From Flavobacterium paronense (lineage in GTDB: Bacteria; Bacteroidota; Bacteroidia; Flavobacteriales; Flavobacteriaceae): a stretch of DNA of 64,000 bases. Under the pieces are notes generated by a model. That model saw nothing but the letters and a program-made list of their open reading frames with translations, had not been told where the DNA came from and did no database searches. The position numbers and the translations under genes are program-made. Below are positions 9,630-18,424 of the stretch, in pieces. Within the stretch, counting starts at the first letter, position 1. Each line of letters starts with the position of its first letter. Location: positions 682,001 to 746,000 of the forward strand of contig NZ_JAUFQN010000019.1 of the NCBI RefSeq assembly GCF_030409795.1, written 5' to 3'.

Positions 9630-10571
9630 TCATTCGGTCTTATCTAATTTTAAAGAAACTATTATTCCAATTAAAAGCGACATAGCAATAAAACTCAACG
9701 AAATCCATTCTGGAAATTTATAAAAATGAACCACTAACATTTTAATACCAACAAAAGATAAAATGGCAATCAAGCTATATTCAAGATAACTAAATTTTTC
9801 GATCATATTAGCCAAAAAGAAATACATAGATCGCAATCCGAGAATAGCAAAAATATTCGAACTAAAAACCAAAAACGGATCAGAAGTTATAGCCAAAATA
9901 GCAGGTACACTATCTAAAGCAAAAAGCATGTCCATAACTTCAATTACCAACAATGCAACAAAAAGAGGTGTAGCATAATTGATGTTGTCGATTTTTGTAA
10001 AAAAATGTTCTTTATCAGTATGACTCGTGATAGGGATAACTTTACCTATTATTCTATAAACCAAAGATTTTTTAGGGTCAAATTCTTCTTCCTCTTTTTT
10101 GAATAACATCTTAAAAGCGGTAAAAAGTAAAAAGCCTCCAAACAAATAAGTCATCCAACTGAATTTGTTTATCAATATAACACCAAAGAAAATCATCAAT
10201 CCTCTGAAAATGACAGCGCCTAATATTCCCCAAAATAAAACCCGATGCTGATACTTTTGAGGGATTTTAAATGAAGCAAAAATCACAGCTATGATAAAGA
10301 TATTATCAATGCTTAATGATAGTTCTATAAGATAACCAGTTATGTACTTTATGGTTGCAACAGCAGGTTTAATGCCTGTTGGATTAGCAATATAGTTTGT
10401 GCTGTACAACCAGTTTACAACTCCTGAAAAAGCAAAAGAAAGTGTAACCCAAACACCTGTCCAGATTCCAGCTTCTCTTGAACTAATAATATGTGGAGTT
10501 TTATTAAAAACACCTAAATCTAATGCAAGAAATAATATAATAAGAGCTACAAAAGAAATCCAAACAATCAT
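9630..10571 (-). CDS. TerC/Alx family integral membrane protein
   Basis: The 313-residue polytopic protein has about eight or nine hydrophobic segments. It carries the acidic intramembrane motifs typical of the TerC family: ELSLSIDNIF (residues about 83-92), and an EVMDMLFALDSVPA stretch in the second half. The family is linked to metal-ion export (manganese, possibly calcium) and tellurium resistance. A charged cytoplasmic loop (KKEEEEFD) separates the halves. The length and the opening (VALIILFLALDLGVFNK) match full-length family members. It stands alone, convergent with the adhesin gene; its start is 144 bp from the GSII terminus. The family call is firm; the transported ion is unknown. 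Confidence 0.9.
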   Translation of the reverse strand: MIVWISFVALIILFLALDLGVFNKTPHIISSREAGIWTGVWVTLSFAFSGVVNWLYSTNYIANPTGIKPAVATIKYITGYLIELSLSIDNIFIIAVIFASFKIPQKYQHRVLFWGILGAVIFRGLMIFFGVILINKFSWMTYLFGGFLLFTAFKMLFKKEEEEFDPKKSLVYRIIGKVIPITSHTDKEHFFTKIDNINYATPLFVALLVIEVMDMLFALDSVPAILAITSDPFLVFSSNIFAILGLRSMYFFLANMIEKFSYLEYSLIAILSFVGIKMLVVHFYKFPEWISLSFIAMSLLIGIIVSLKLDKTE

Positions 10572-10665
10572 AGAACAAAAAATTTACAGATTACCAAAGA
10601 TACTTTTTGATTTTTATAATTTGACTGAAATTTAAATAAAGATATTCTTTAGGTTTTAAGCAAAA

Positions 10666-10697
10666 AAAAAGTGCCATCATTTAAGACAACACTTTTT
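10666..10697 (-). terminator. Terminator of the GSII gene
   Basis: Read on the minus strand, AAAAAGTG and CACTTTTT form an 8-bp stem around a 16-nt loop, followed by a run of about nine T. It starts about 19 bases after the GSII stop. The stem is short and AT-rich, but the T tract is long. Confidence 0.6.
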
Positions 10698-10715
10698 ACT
10701 AAACAAACAAAAATT

Positions 10716-11729
10716 TTATAATGCAGATTTTACCGTTTTAATAATTCTTGAAGCAATTTTGTACGGATCTCCGTTAGACGCAGGTCTTCTGTCTTCAAGA
10801 TAGCCTTTCCATCCTCTTTGTACTGTTGCTATAGGAATTCTGATTGAAGCTCCTCTGTCTGAAACACCATAAGAGAAATCATGAATTGAAGCTGTTTCGT
10901 GTTTACCTGTTAATCGTTGGTCATTATACGCTCCATAAACCGCAATATGCTCTTCAACTACTGGTCGGAAAGCTTCACATATTTTATCGTAAACAGCTTT
11001 ATCACCACATGTTCTTAATACTTCATTTGAAAAATTAGCATGCATTCCTGATCCATTCCAATCGGTGTCTCCAAGAGGTTTTGGATGGTATTCAATATAA
11101 TAACCATATTTTTCTGTTAAACGATCTAACATATATCGGGCAACCCAAATTTCATCTCCAGCTTTTTTAGCTCCTTTGGCAAATAATTGGAATTCCCATT
11201 GTCCACAAGCAACTTCCTGATTAATACCTTCAAAGTTTAGCCCAGCTGCAATACATAAATCAGCATGCTCTTCAACTAATTTTCTTCCGTGTGTATTTTT
11301 ACCTCCTACTGAACAATAATACATTCCTTGTGGCGCAGGGTAACCGCCTATTGGGAATCCTAAAGGCAATAAAGTTTTGGTATCCATAATAAAATATTCT
11401 TGTTCAAATCCGAACCAGAAATCACCATCATCATCAATAGTAGCTCTTCCGTTTGATGGATGTGGAGTTCCGTCTGGACTCATTACTTCTGTCATAACCA
11501 ACCATCCATTTAGTCGAGTTGGATCTGGATAAATAGCAACTGGTACTAAAACACAATCAGATGAACCTCCATCAGCTTGTTTGGTAGATGAGCCATCAAA
11601 AGACCAATTTCCAATTTCCGCTAAAGTTCCTTTGAAATTTTCATGTTCTTCAACTTTAGTTTTGCTTCTTAAATTTTGTGTTGGTTCGTAACCATCTAAC
11701 CAAAGGTATTCTAATTTTATCTTAGCCAT
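10716..11729 (-). CDS. glnA: Glutamine synthetase, type II (GSII)
   Basis: ATP-dependent ligation of ammonia to glutamate in the cytoplasm. The 337-residue length and motifs match the short eukaryote-like GSII class: an N-terminal beta-grasp part (WLDGYEPTQNLRSKTK, then WSFDGSSTKQA), metal and substrate ligands in GFEQEYFIMD, NGSGMHANFS, and the glutamate-binding loop GKHETASIHDFSYG near the C-terminus. The adenylylation-site region of GSI enzymes is absent, as expected for this class. It is divergent from a type III synthetase; the 264-bp gap contains a promoter for this gene. GSII occurs in some bacteria besides eukaryotes, including Bacteroidetes. No truncation is seen. Confidence 0.95.
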   Translation of the reverse strand: MAKIKLEYLWLDGYEPTQNLRSKTKVEEHENFKGTLAEIGNWSFDGSSTKQADGGSSDCVLVPVAIYPDPTRLNGWLVMTEVMSPDGTPHPSNGRATIDDDGDFWFGFEQEYFIMDTKTLLPLGFPIGGYPAPQGMYYCSVGGKNTHGRKLVEEHADLCIAAGLNFEGINQEVACGQWEFQLFAKGAKKAGDEIWVARYMLDRLTEKYGYYIEYHPKPLGDTDWNGSGMHANFSNEVLRTCGDKAVYDKICEAFRPVVEEHIAVYGAYNDQRLTGKHETASIHDFSYGVSDRGASIRIPIATVQRGWKGYLEDRRPASNGDPYKIASRIIKTVKSAL

Positions 11730-11764
11730 AATAATATAAATTAATTTGTAATTGTAACTTAAAG

Positions 11765-11794
11765 CAAAAATAGAATAATTTTTTATTCACCAAA
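11765..11794 (-). promoter_or_regulatory. Bacteroidetes-type promoter for GSII
   Basis: On the minus strand a TTTG (11794-11791) is followed after 18 bases by TATTTTTG (11772-11765), which matches the -33/-7 pattern TTTG-N-TAnnTTTG of the primary Bacteroidetes sigma factor. The start codon is 36 bp downstream of the -7 box. No operator is evident. Confidence 0.6.
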
Positions 11795-11939
11795 TATACT
11801 AGGGTATTTATTATCAAAATAGAAAATATTTTTGTCATAAGAGTATTTTTTATAGGGGTGAAATGCTAAAAATGCATTTATTTTTCAAAAAATATATAAT
11901 TTAATAAAATCAAAGATTTAATTTCAACTGTAGTTTTAC

Positions 11940-11947
11940 TACTTTTG
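11940..11947 (+). promoter_or_regulatory. Putative -7 box upstream of GSIII
   Basis: TACTTTTG fits TAnnTTTG and lies 46 bp before the GSIII start. No TTG stands at the expected -33 distance, so it is only a half-supported promoter and may need an activator. Confidence 0.4.
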
Positions 11948-11993
11948 TGTTTTAATTTTAAAATTATATTGAAACTATTTAAAATTTAAATTT

Positions 11994-14183
11994 ATGGCAA
12001 CATTACGTTTTCAAGCATTAAAAGAGTCATCAGGTAGAAAGCCTGTGAAATTTGAAGAAGCTGACAAAAAATCAGTGCTTTTTGGATCAAATGTGTTTAA
12101 TGATAAAGCAATGAAACAGTTCTTAACTGCAGATGCTTATAAAGGGGTAAAGGATGCAGTTCAGTATGGAACTAAAATAGATAGAAAACTCGCTGATTAC
12201 ATTGCAATGGGAATGAAAGAATGGGCCGTTGCCAAAGGTGTGACTCATTACACTCATTGGTTTCAACCATTAACCGGAGCAACTGCAGAAAAGCATGATG
12301 CCTTTTTTGAAACTTCTTATGATGGTTCTGATCCAGTTGAAAAATTTGGTGGCGGACAATTAGTACAACAAGAACCAGATGCTTCTTCTTTCCCAAATGG
12401 CGGAATTAGAAATACTTTCGAAGCTCGTGGTTATACTGCTTGGGATCCAACTTCTCCTGCTTTTATTTTTGGAACAACTTTGTGTATTCCAACAGTTTTT
12501 ATTTCTTATACAGGTGAAGCTTTAGATTATAAAACACCTCTTTTACGTGCACTAAATGCTGTCGATGAAGCAGCTACTGATGTTTGTAAATATTTCGATA
12601 AAAACGTTAAAAAAGTAACAGCCACTTTAGGTTGGGAACAGGAATATTTCTTAGTTGATGCTGCTTTGGCCAATTCTCGTCCAGATATTGTAATGACGGG
12701 TAGAACTTTACTAGGACATACTTCAGCAAAAGGGCAACAATTAGACGATCATTATTTTGGTTCAATTCCGTCACGTGCTTTGAATTATATGAGAGAGTTG
12801 GAAGAAGAATGTATGTTACTTGGAATTCCGGTGAAAACGCGTCATAATGAAGTAGCGCCAAACCAATTTGAGTTGGCGCCAATTTTTGAAGAAACCAATT
12901 TAGCCGTTGACCATAATTCATTGTTGATGGATGTAATGTCGAAAGTAGGCGAGCGTCACGATTTTAAAGTGCTTTTCCACGAAAAACCTTTTCAAGGCGT
13001 AAACGGTTCAGGAAAACACAACAACTGGTCAATGGCAACTGACACAGGTGTAAATCTATTGTCTCCGGGAAAAACGCCAATGAGTAATTTACAATTCTTA
13101 TCATTTTTTATCAATACCATAAAAGCGGTTCAAGAATATGAAGAATTGCTTCGCGCAGCCATTGCAACAGCAAGTAATGATCATAGGTTAGGAGCAAATG
13201 AAGCACCACCAGCTATTATTTCAGTTTTCATCGGACAACAATTAACTAAAGTTTTAGCTGAATTAGAAGGCGTAACTAAAGGGAAATTATCTCCAGAAGA
13301 AAAAACAGATTTGAAACTAAATGTGGTTGGTAAAATTCCAGAAGTAATTTTAGATAATACCGATAGAAACAGAACTTCACCATTTGCTTTCACCGGAAAT
13401 AAATTTGAATTCCGTGCTGTTGGTTCATCTGCTAACTGTGCTAATGCGATGACAACTTTGAATTCTATTGTAGCCAAACAATTAAAAGATTTCAAAAAAG
13501 CAGTGGATGCTTTAATTGATGGAAAAGGATTGAAGAAGGATGAAGCAATTTTTAATGTATTAAGAGAATATATTAAAGAAACAAAAAATATCCTTTTTGA
13601 AGGTGATGGCTATAGTGAAGCATGGGAAAAAGAAGCAAAAAAACGTGGATTGAGCAATCATAAAACAACTCCAACGGCTTTGAAAGCTAAAGTTTCTAAA
13701 AAAGCACTAGACTTATTCAAAGATTTGAATGTGATGAATCACGTTGAAGTTGAAGCGCGTTACGAAATCGAATTAGAGGAATACACAAAGAAAATCCAAA
13801 TTGAAGGAAGAGTTCTTGGAGATATTGCTCGCAATCACGTAATTCCAACAGCAATACGTTACCAAAATACGTTGATTGAAAACGTTCGTGGATTGAAAGA
13901 TATCTTCGGGGCATCTTTTGAAAAAATAGCTAAAGAACAAATTTCAATTATCAAAGAAATCTCAGCTCACATCGAAGGAATTAATTCTAATGTCGAAGCA
14001 ATGACCGAAGCGCGCAAAAAAGCAAACGCTTTAACCGATGCTCAAAAAATGGCAGAATCCTATTGTGATAAAGTAAAACCATACTTTGATGTAATCAGAG
14101 CGCACTGCGACAAACTCGAACTTTTGGTTGATGACGAAGTTTGGACATTAACAAAATACAGAGAGTTACTGTTTACAAGATAA
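11994..14183 (+). CDS. glnN: Glutamine synthetase, type III (GSIII)
   Basis: The 729-residue enzyme makes glutamine from glutamate and ammonia and is the large class typical of Bacteroidetes and cyanobacteria. Visible signatures are GWEQEYFLVD (catalytic glutamates), KTRHNEVAPNQFELAP, GSGKHNNWSM and NRTSPFAFTGNKFEFR; the last two are characteristic of GSIII. The C-terminal third (residues about 520-729) is the GSIII-specific helical extension. The gene is monocistronic: a terminator follows 24 bp after the stop, and a divergent GSII lies upstream. Having both classes side by side suggests differential nitrogen control from the shared intergenic region, which is inference. Confidence 0.97.
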   Translation: MATLRFQALKESSGRKPVKFEEADKKSVLFGSNVFNDKAMKQFLTADAYKGVKDAVQYGTKIDRKLADYIAMGMKEWAVAKGVTHYTHWFQPLTGATAEKHDAFFETSYDGSDPVEKFGGGQLVQQEPDASSFPNGGIRNTFEARGYTAWDPTSPAFIFGTTLCIPTVFISYTGEALDYKTPLLRALNAVDEAATDVCKYFDKNVKKVTATLGWEQEYFLVDAALANSRPDIVMTGRTLLGHTSAKGQQLDDHYFGSIPSRALNYMRELEEECMLLGIPVKTRHNEVAPNQFELAPIFEETNLAVDHNSLLMDVMSKVGERHDFKVLFHEKPFQGVNGSGKHNNWSMATDTGVNLLSPGKTPMSNLQFLSFFINTIKAVQEYEELLRAAIATASNDHRLGANEAPPAIISVFIGQQLTKVLAELEGVTKGKLSPEEKTDLKLNVVGKIPEVILDNTDRNRTSPFAFTGNKFEFRAVGSSANCANAMTTLNSIVAKQLKDFKKAVDALIDGKGLKKDEAIFNVLREYIKETKNILFEGDGYSEAWEKEAKKRGLSNHKTTPTALKAKVSKKALDLFKDLNVMNHVEVEARYEIELEEYTKKIQIEGRVLGDIARNHVIPTAIRYQNTLIENVRGLKDIFGASFEKIAKEQISIIKEISAHIEGINSNVEAMTEARKKANALTDAQKMAESYCDKVKPYFDVIRAHCDKLELLVDDEVWTLTKYRELLFTR

Positions 14184-14206
14184 CTTTAATATTTTGCCTC
14201 AAATAT

Positions 14207-14245
14207 AAAATCTCGTCTAGTTCAAAAACAAGACGGGATTTTTTT
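14207..14245 (+). terminator. Terminator of GSIII
   Basis: AAAATCTCGTCT pairs with AGACGGGATTTT (one G-U) around a 12-nt loop, followed by a T run. It begins 24 bases after the GSIII stop. Confidence 0.85.
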
Positions 14246-14367
14246 ATGACTGTGAAAAATGAGAAAAGCTATATTAGTATAAAATGTATTTTTTTTCTAT
14301 ATATTATTGGCTTTATATTTGATTACTCCAAACAATTTTGCGTAACTTTCGATTGTTTTTTTAACCT

Positions 14368-15255
14368 ATGAAAACATATTTCAGTTTCTTTTTCTTTTTA
14401 GTTTCAATGCTCACTTGCCTGGCGCAAGAACAACTTACAGTCTATTTTGACAGTAATAAGTTTGTATTAGATACCAAAGAAAACACAAAACTAAACACTT
14501 GGATTTCAGAAAATAAAAGCAATAAAATTGTAGCCATTCATGGCTTTACTGATGAAGATGGAACCAATGGCTTCAACGATACTTTAGCTCAAAAACGAGT
14601 AAATTGTATTTTTAATGCTGTCAAAAATCAAATCAAAATCAGAGAAGATTTTAAGACTAGAAGCTTTGGGGAAAGCTTTAATCAATCCAAAAATAAGGCA
14701 GAAAATCGTCGGGTTATCATTTATTATATCTTAGAAAAAGACTTGCCGCGCGAAGATGAAATCCTTGGAATTAAAAAAGAAATCGTAAAAGAAGAACCCA
14801 AACCGGAAATAGTTTATCCCGAAAAATTAGTCTTCGAAAATCCAAACGGAACCAAATCGGAATTCAAACTCGACCGAACTTTTATGAAGAAAGTAGGTGA
14901 TTCTAAAGCCGGAGAAAAACTCAAAATTGAAAACCTAAATTTTGTAATCAACACGTTTGCCGTTGTTAATGAATCTCGTGGAAAGTTATATGAGTTACTT
15001 TTAGTTTTGCAAAAAAAGCCAAGCCTAAAAATTGAAATTCAAGGCCATTTATGTTGTATGCCTATTGATAGAACCGATTTGTCAACACAACGCGCCAAAG
15101 CTATTTATAATTTTTTAGTGAATCATGATATTCAAAAAGATAGATTGTCTTATAAAGGTTTTGGAAGTTCAATGCCTATTTATGCGTTGCCCGAAAAAGA
15201 CGAACAAGAACGTGCAGCTAATCGCAGAGTCGAAATTTTAATTGTAGAGAATTAG
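14368..15255 (+). CDS. Tandem double OmpA-like domain protein, paralogue 1
   Basis: The 295-residue protein has a signal peptide (residues 1-19, ending LTCLAQ). Two OmpA C-terminal-like modules follow: one at about 22-125 (VYFDSNK, GFTDEDG, QKRV, ENRRV) and one at about 185-295 (GHLCCMP, STQRAKAI, RLSYKGFGSS, ANRRVEILIVEN). OmpA modules normally bind peptidoglycan in the periplasm. The first module keeps a TDxxG-like motif; the second has Cys-Cys where HTD is usual. It is the first gene of a three-gene operon of paralogues, one base from the next. No beta-barrel is present, so it is probably periplasmic or envelope-associated. The function is unknown. It may belong to an uncharacterised flavobacterial OmpA subfamily. 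Confidence 0.85.
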   Translation: MKTYFSFFFFLVSMLTCLAQEQLTVYFDSNKFVLDTKENTKLNTWISENKSNKIVAIHGFTDEDGTNGFNDTLAQKRVNCIFNAVKNQIKIREDFKTRSFGESFNQSKNKAENRRVIIYYILEKDLPREDEILGIKKEIVKEEPKPEIVYPEKLVFENPNGTKSEFKLDRTFMKKVGDSKAGEKLKIENLNFVINTFAVVNESRGKLYELLLVLQKKPSLKIEIQGHLCCMPIDRTDLSTQRAKAIYNFLVNHDIQKDRLSYKGFGSSMPIYALPEKDEQERAANRRVEILIVEN

Positions 15256-15256
15256 T

Positions 15257-16159
15257 ATGCAAAAGATACATATACTTTGTGTTTTGCTGATCTCGTTACT
15301 AGGTTTTAGCCAAAATAAGCTTGATGTTTTTTTTGACTTCAATAAAGATATTCCAAATGAAGCATCACAAATTAAAATAGATAAATGGATTTCAGAAAAT
15401 AAAACAGCCGAAATTAGTAAGGTTCTTGGATATTGTGATAGTGTAGATGACAGTAAATACAATAAAGATTTAGCTATGCGAAGAGTTAATTCTATGGTTG
15501 CAATTTTTACTAATAACAATATAAAAATTGTAGACAAAGTCGAGTTGAAATCATTTGGTAAAGACTTTAAATCTTCCAAAAATCAAAGCGAGAATAGGAA
15601 AGTAGAAGTTTTCTATAATCTGATTGCAGTTAAAAATGAGGATATAAGAAATGTTCAAACAATACCTAATGGTCCTTTCGGGAAAAGGCAAGTTAAAGAA
15701 GCAATAGCAGAAGATAAAGTAGAAAATGACCTGTTTGAGGTTGCCGATATGGACGCAATTGTAGAAGAAGAAAGGGGAACTTTAGAATCTAAATTTTATA
15801 AAGCAAAAAAAGGTGATTTAATCAGAATAAATAATATCAATTTTTATTTTAATTCAGAAAGGGTAATGGATCAATCGATGCCACTTTTAGATGAATTGCT
15901 TGATATTATGATGAATAATCCAAAACTTGTAATTGAAATACACGGACATATTTGCTGCAATCCGAATCCGAACGACACTAAATTATCCTATAGAAGAGCC
16001 TTGGTCATTCTTAAATATTTGACTAAAAACGGAGTTGACTTATATAGATTGGCTTTCAAAGGATACGGAAGTAATGATCCAATTTATAAAGTGCCTGAAA
16101 GAAATGAAAAGGAAAGAGCTGCCAATCGTAGAGTAGAAATCTTAATTGTAGATAAATAA
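15257..16159 (+). CDS. Tandem double OmpA-like domain protein, paralogue 2
   Basis: 300 residues with a short signal peptide (ending LLGFSQ). Module one, at about 20-125, contains VFFDFNKDI, GYCDSVD, AMRRVNS, SENRKVEVFY. Module two, at about 185-300, contains NNINFYFNSERV, HGHICCNPNPND, SYRRALVIL, LAFKGYGSNDP, ANRRVEILIVDK. A charged linker (about 130-185) separates them. The start lies one base after the preceding stop, and the stop overlaps the next start (TAATG), so translation is likely coupled. It resembles paralogue 3 more than paralogue 1 in module one (both have GYCDS). The molecular role is unknown. Confidence 0.85.
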   Translation: MQKIHILCVLLISLLGFSQNKLDVFFDFNKDIPNEASQIKIDKWISENKTAEISKVLGYCDSVDDSKYNKDLAMRRVNSMVAIFTNNNIKIVDKVELKSFGKDFKSSKNQSENRKVEVFYNLIAVKNEDIRNVQTIPNGPFGKRQVKEAIAEDKVENDLFEVADMDAIVEEERGTLESKFYKAKKGDLIRINNINFYFNSERVMDQSMPLLDELLDIMMNNPKLVIEIHGHICCNPNPNDTKLSYRRALVILKYLTKNGVDLYRLAFKGYGSNDPIYKVPERNEKERAANRRVEILIVDK

Positions 16160-16929
16160 TGAAATTAAAAATTATCATATTGTTTTTTTTGGTTTGCTTT
16201 AAATCCTTAGGACAAAAACAAGTGGAAGTCTTTTTCGATTTCAATAAAGATTTTCCGAATCCAACTTCAATTTTAGAAATAAACGAATGGATTGCCAACA
16301 ATAAAAATGTTGAAATCACTAAGTTATTAGGCTATTGCGATAGTATTGATACCAAAGATTACAATAAAAAACTTGCGATAAGACGTATTGATAATGTTCA
16401 GATTTTGTTAGATAAAAGTGGATTAAAGTTCGATAAAAATTTAGAAAAAACAGCATTTGGGAAGGATTTCAAACAATCAAAAGTTCAAGCAGAGAATAGA
16501 AAAGTAACGATTTTTTATAACGAACCTATAAGTTTACCCGTTGAAAGTGAACTGACAAAAAAAATAAAAAGCTCTAAAATAGGTGAACTCATCACATTGC
16601 CCAATATTTATTTCTTTAATAATTCGGCACGTATAGTCCCTAAATCCAATCCTACACTTATCGATCTGCGTTGTGCTATGGAAGAAAATCTAAAATTGAA
16701 AATTGAAATACAAGGGCATATTTGTTGTCAAACCATCGGTGACCTTGCCGATGTTTCGACATCGCGAGCACGGGCTATCTATAGTTATCTGTTGCGAAAC
16801 AAAATAGATAGAAAGCGTATGACTTTCAAAGGATTCGGCAACACTAAACCTATTCATCCAATCCCAGAAAAAAATGCGCAGGAAGAAGACGAAAATCGCC
16901 GTGTAGAAATTCTGATTGTTGAGAAATAA
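16159..16929 (+). CDS. Tandem double OmpA-like domain protein, paralogue 3
   Basis: 256 residues with a signal peptide (ending KSLGQ). It is the shortest of the three because the linker between modules is nearly absent. Module one runs about 20-122 (VFFDFNKDFP, GYCDSID, AIRRIDN, AENRKVTIFY), and module two about 135-256 (NIYFFNNSARIV, QGHICCQT, STSRARAIYSYL, MTFKGFGNTKP, ENRRVEILIVEK). The ATG overlaps the previous stop by one base. It is the last gene of the operon; 79 bp separate it from purM, which has its own -7 box. No hairpin terminator is seen. Confidence 0.85.
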   Translation: MKLKIIILFFLVCFKSLGQKQVEVFFDFNKDFPNPTSILEINEWIANNKNVEITKLLGYCDSIDTKDYNKKLAIRRIDNVQILLDKSGLKFDKNLEKTAFGKDFKQSKVQAENRKVTIFYNEPISLPVESELTKKIKSSKIGELITLPNIYFFNNSARIVPKSNPTLIDLRCAMEENLKLKIEIQGHICCQTIGDLADVSTSRARAIYSYLLRNKIDRKRMTFKGFGNTKPIHPIPEKNAQEEDENRRVEILIVEK

Positions 16930-16977
16930 TTTCCCGAAATACGTAATTCGTAATTCCAAATTCATAATTCAAATTAC

Positions 16978-16985
16978 TATCTTTG
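16978..16985 (+). promoter_or_regulatory. Putative -7 box of purM
   Basis: TATCTTTG fits TAnnTTTG and lies 23 bp before the purM ATG. No matching -33 TTG is seen. Confidence 0.45.
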
Positions 16986-17008
16986 CGGCACACAACTAAC
17001 TACAACAC

Positions 17009-18187
17009 ATGAGTTCCGATAACAGTCAACGTTATAATCTTCGTGGAGTTTCGGCTTCCAAGGAAGATGTTCACAACGCTATTAAAAACATCGACAAAGG
17101 ATTATTTCCAAAAGCTTTCTGTAAAATTGTTCCCGATTATTTGACTAATGATGATAATTATTGTCTGATTATGCATGCTGATGGCGCCGGAACAAAATCG
17201 TCTTTAGCCTATTTATATTGGAAAGAAACTGGCGATATTTCTGTTTGGAAAGGCATTGCGCAAGACGCATTGATTATGAATATTGACGATTTACTTTGCG
17301 TTGGCGCGACAGATAATATAATGCTTTCATCAACTATCGGAAGAAACAAAAATCTAATTCCTGGTGAAGTTATTTCTGCCATTATCAACGGAACCGAAGA
17401 ATTGATTGCCGAGCTAAAAACTTTTGGCGTAACGATTTATTCTACTGGTGGCGAAACTGCCGATGTTGGCGATTTAGTGCGAACAATAATCGTAGATTCA
17501 ACCGTAACAGCCCGAATGAAACGCAGCGATGTTGTCGATAATGCCAATATCAAAGCTGGAGATGTGATTGTTGGTTTGGCTTCTTTCGGTCAGACCAAAT
17601 ATGAAAAAAGTTATAATGGTGGAATGGGAAGCAACGGATTGACATCAGCACGTCATGATGTTTTTGCCAAATATCTAGCAGATAAATATCCGGAAAGTTT
17701 TGACAGTTCAGTACCAACTGATTTGGTTTATTCAGGAAATACAAAACTGACAGACAAAGTAGAAAATTCTCCAATAGATGCCGGAAAGTTAGTGTTATCT
17801 CCAACAAGAACTTATGCACCAATCATCAAAACTATTTTAAATAAATACACTCCAAAAGACATTCACGGAATGGTACATTGTTCGGGTGGAGCACAAACTA
17901 AAGTTTTACACTTCGTAGATAATGTTCATGTAATAAAGGATAATCTATTTTCGGTTCCACCATTATTTAAATTGATCCAAGAACAATCTAAAACCGATTG
18001 GAAGGAAATGTATCAAGTATTCAATTGTGGTCACAGAATGGAATTATATGTTCCAAATGAAATTGCTCAAGACATCATCGAAATCTCAAAATCATTCGGT
18101 GTTGAGGCTCAAATTGTGGGTAGAGTAGAAGCTGCTGAAACTAAAAAACTTACAATTGAAAGTGAGTTTGGTAAGTTTGAGTATTAG
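17009..18187 (+). CDS. purM: Phosphoribosylformylglycinamidine cyclo-ligase (AIR synthetase)
   Basis: Purine biosynthesis step five, ATP-dependent closure of FGAM to AIR, in the cytoplasm. The 392-residue protein shows AIRS-family motifs: HADGAGTKSSLAY near residue 55, the DDLLCVGA segment, YSTGGETADVGDLVRT around 145, GLASFGQTKYEKSYNGGMGSN, and HCSGGAQTK in the C-terminal domain. It is longer than E. coli PurM (about 345 aa), as is usual in the Bacteroidetes form. It follows the OmpA operon but has its own promoter element, so it is probably separate. The neighbouring minus-strand gene converges 5 bp beyond the stop. Confidence 0.93.
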   Translation: MSSDNSQRYNLRGVSASKEDVHNAIKNIDKGLFPKAFCKIVPDYLTNDDNYCLIMHADGAGTKSSLAYLYWKETGDISVWKGIAQDALIMNIDDLLCVGATDNIMLSSTIGRNKNLIPGEVISAIINGTEELIAELKTFGVTIYSTGGETADVGDLVRTIIVDSTVTARMKRSDVVDNANIKAGDVIVGLASFGQTKYEKSYNGGMGSNGLTSARHDVFAKYLADKYPESFDSSVPTDLVYSGNTKLTDKVENSPIDAGKLVLSPTRTYAPIIKTILNKYTPKDIHGMVHCSGGAQTKVLHFVDNVHVIKDNLFSVPPLFKLIQEQSKTDWKEMYQVFNCGHRMELYVPNEIAQDIIEISKSFGVEAQIVGRVEAAETKKLTIESEFGKFEY

Positions 18188-18192
18188 TCATA

Positions 18193-18414
18193 CTAACTTT
18201 TCGATTTTAAAGTATAGATTCCGCCCGCAAAAAGCAGAATCGCAGCACCAATATACATATAACCTTGTTGTTTACCGGATTCATTCGAGGCATCTATTTT
18301 CAGTCCAAGGAAATTAATCTGTTTAGTGTTGTCAGCAATTTTATTAAGCCCAATATAACCAATAGATATACTGACTATAATCAATAATGCTCCGATAAGT
18401 TTTGATGTGTTCAT
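18193..18414 (-). CDS. Small two-TM membrane protein
   Basis: 73 residues with two hydrophobic segments (about 5-25 and 51-68) joined by a polar loop (DNTKQINFLGLKIDASNESGKQ). The layout resembles small DUF3185-type proteins, but the match is by eye only. It lies directly downstream of a ~20-bp-period repeat array and converges with purM. Function unknown. Confidence 0.65.
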   Translation of the reverse strand: MNTSKLIGALLIIVSISIGYIGLNKIADNTKQINFLGLKIDASNESGKQQGYMYIGAAILLFAGGIYTLKSKS

Positions 18415-18424
18415 AATGTAGTTG

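Noticed and set aside
10399-10635. Plus-strand open frame across the TerC gene start
   Set aside because: Antisense to TerC, no family features, and its first two thirds mirror the TerC coding frame.
14141-14371. Plus-strand open frame between GSIII and the OmpA operon
   Set aside because: It overlaps the end of GSIII and spans the terminator hairpin; composition is that of noncoding AT-rich DNA.
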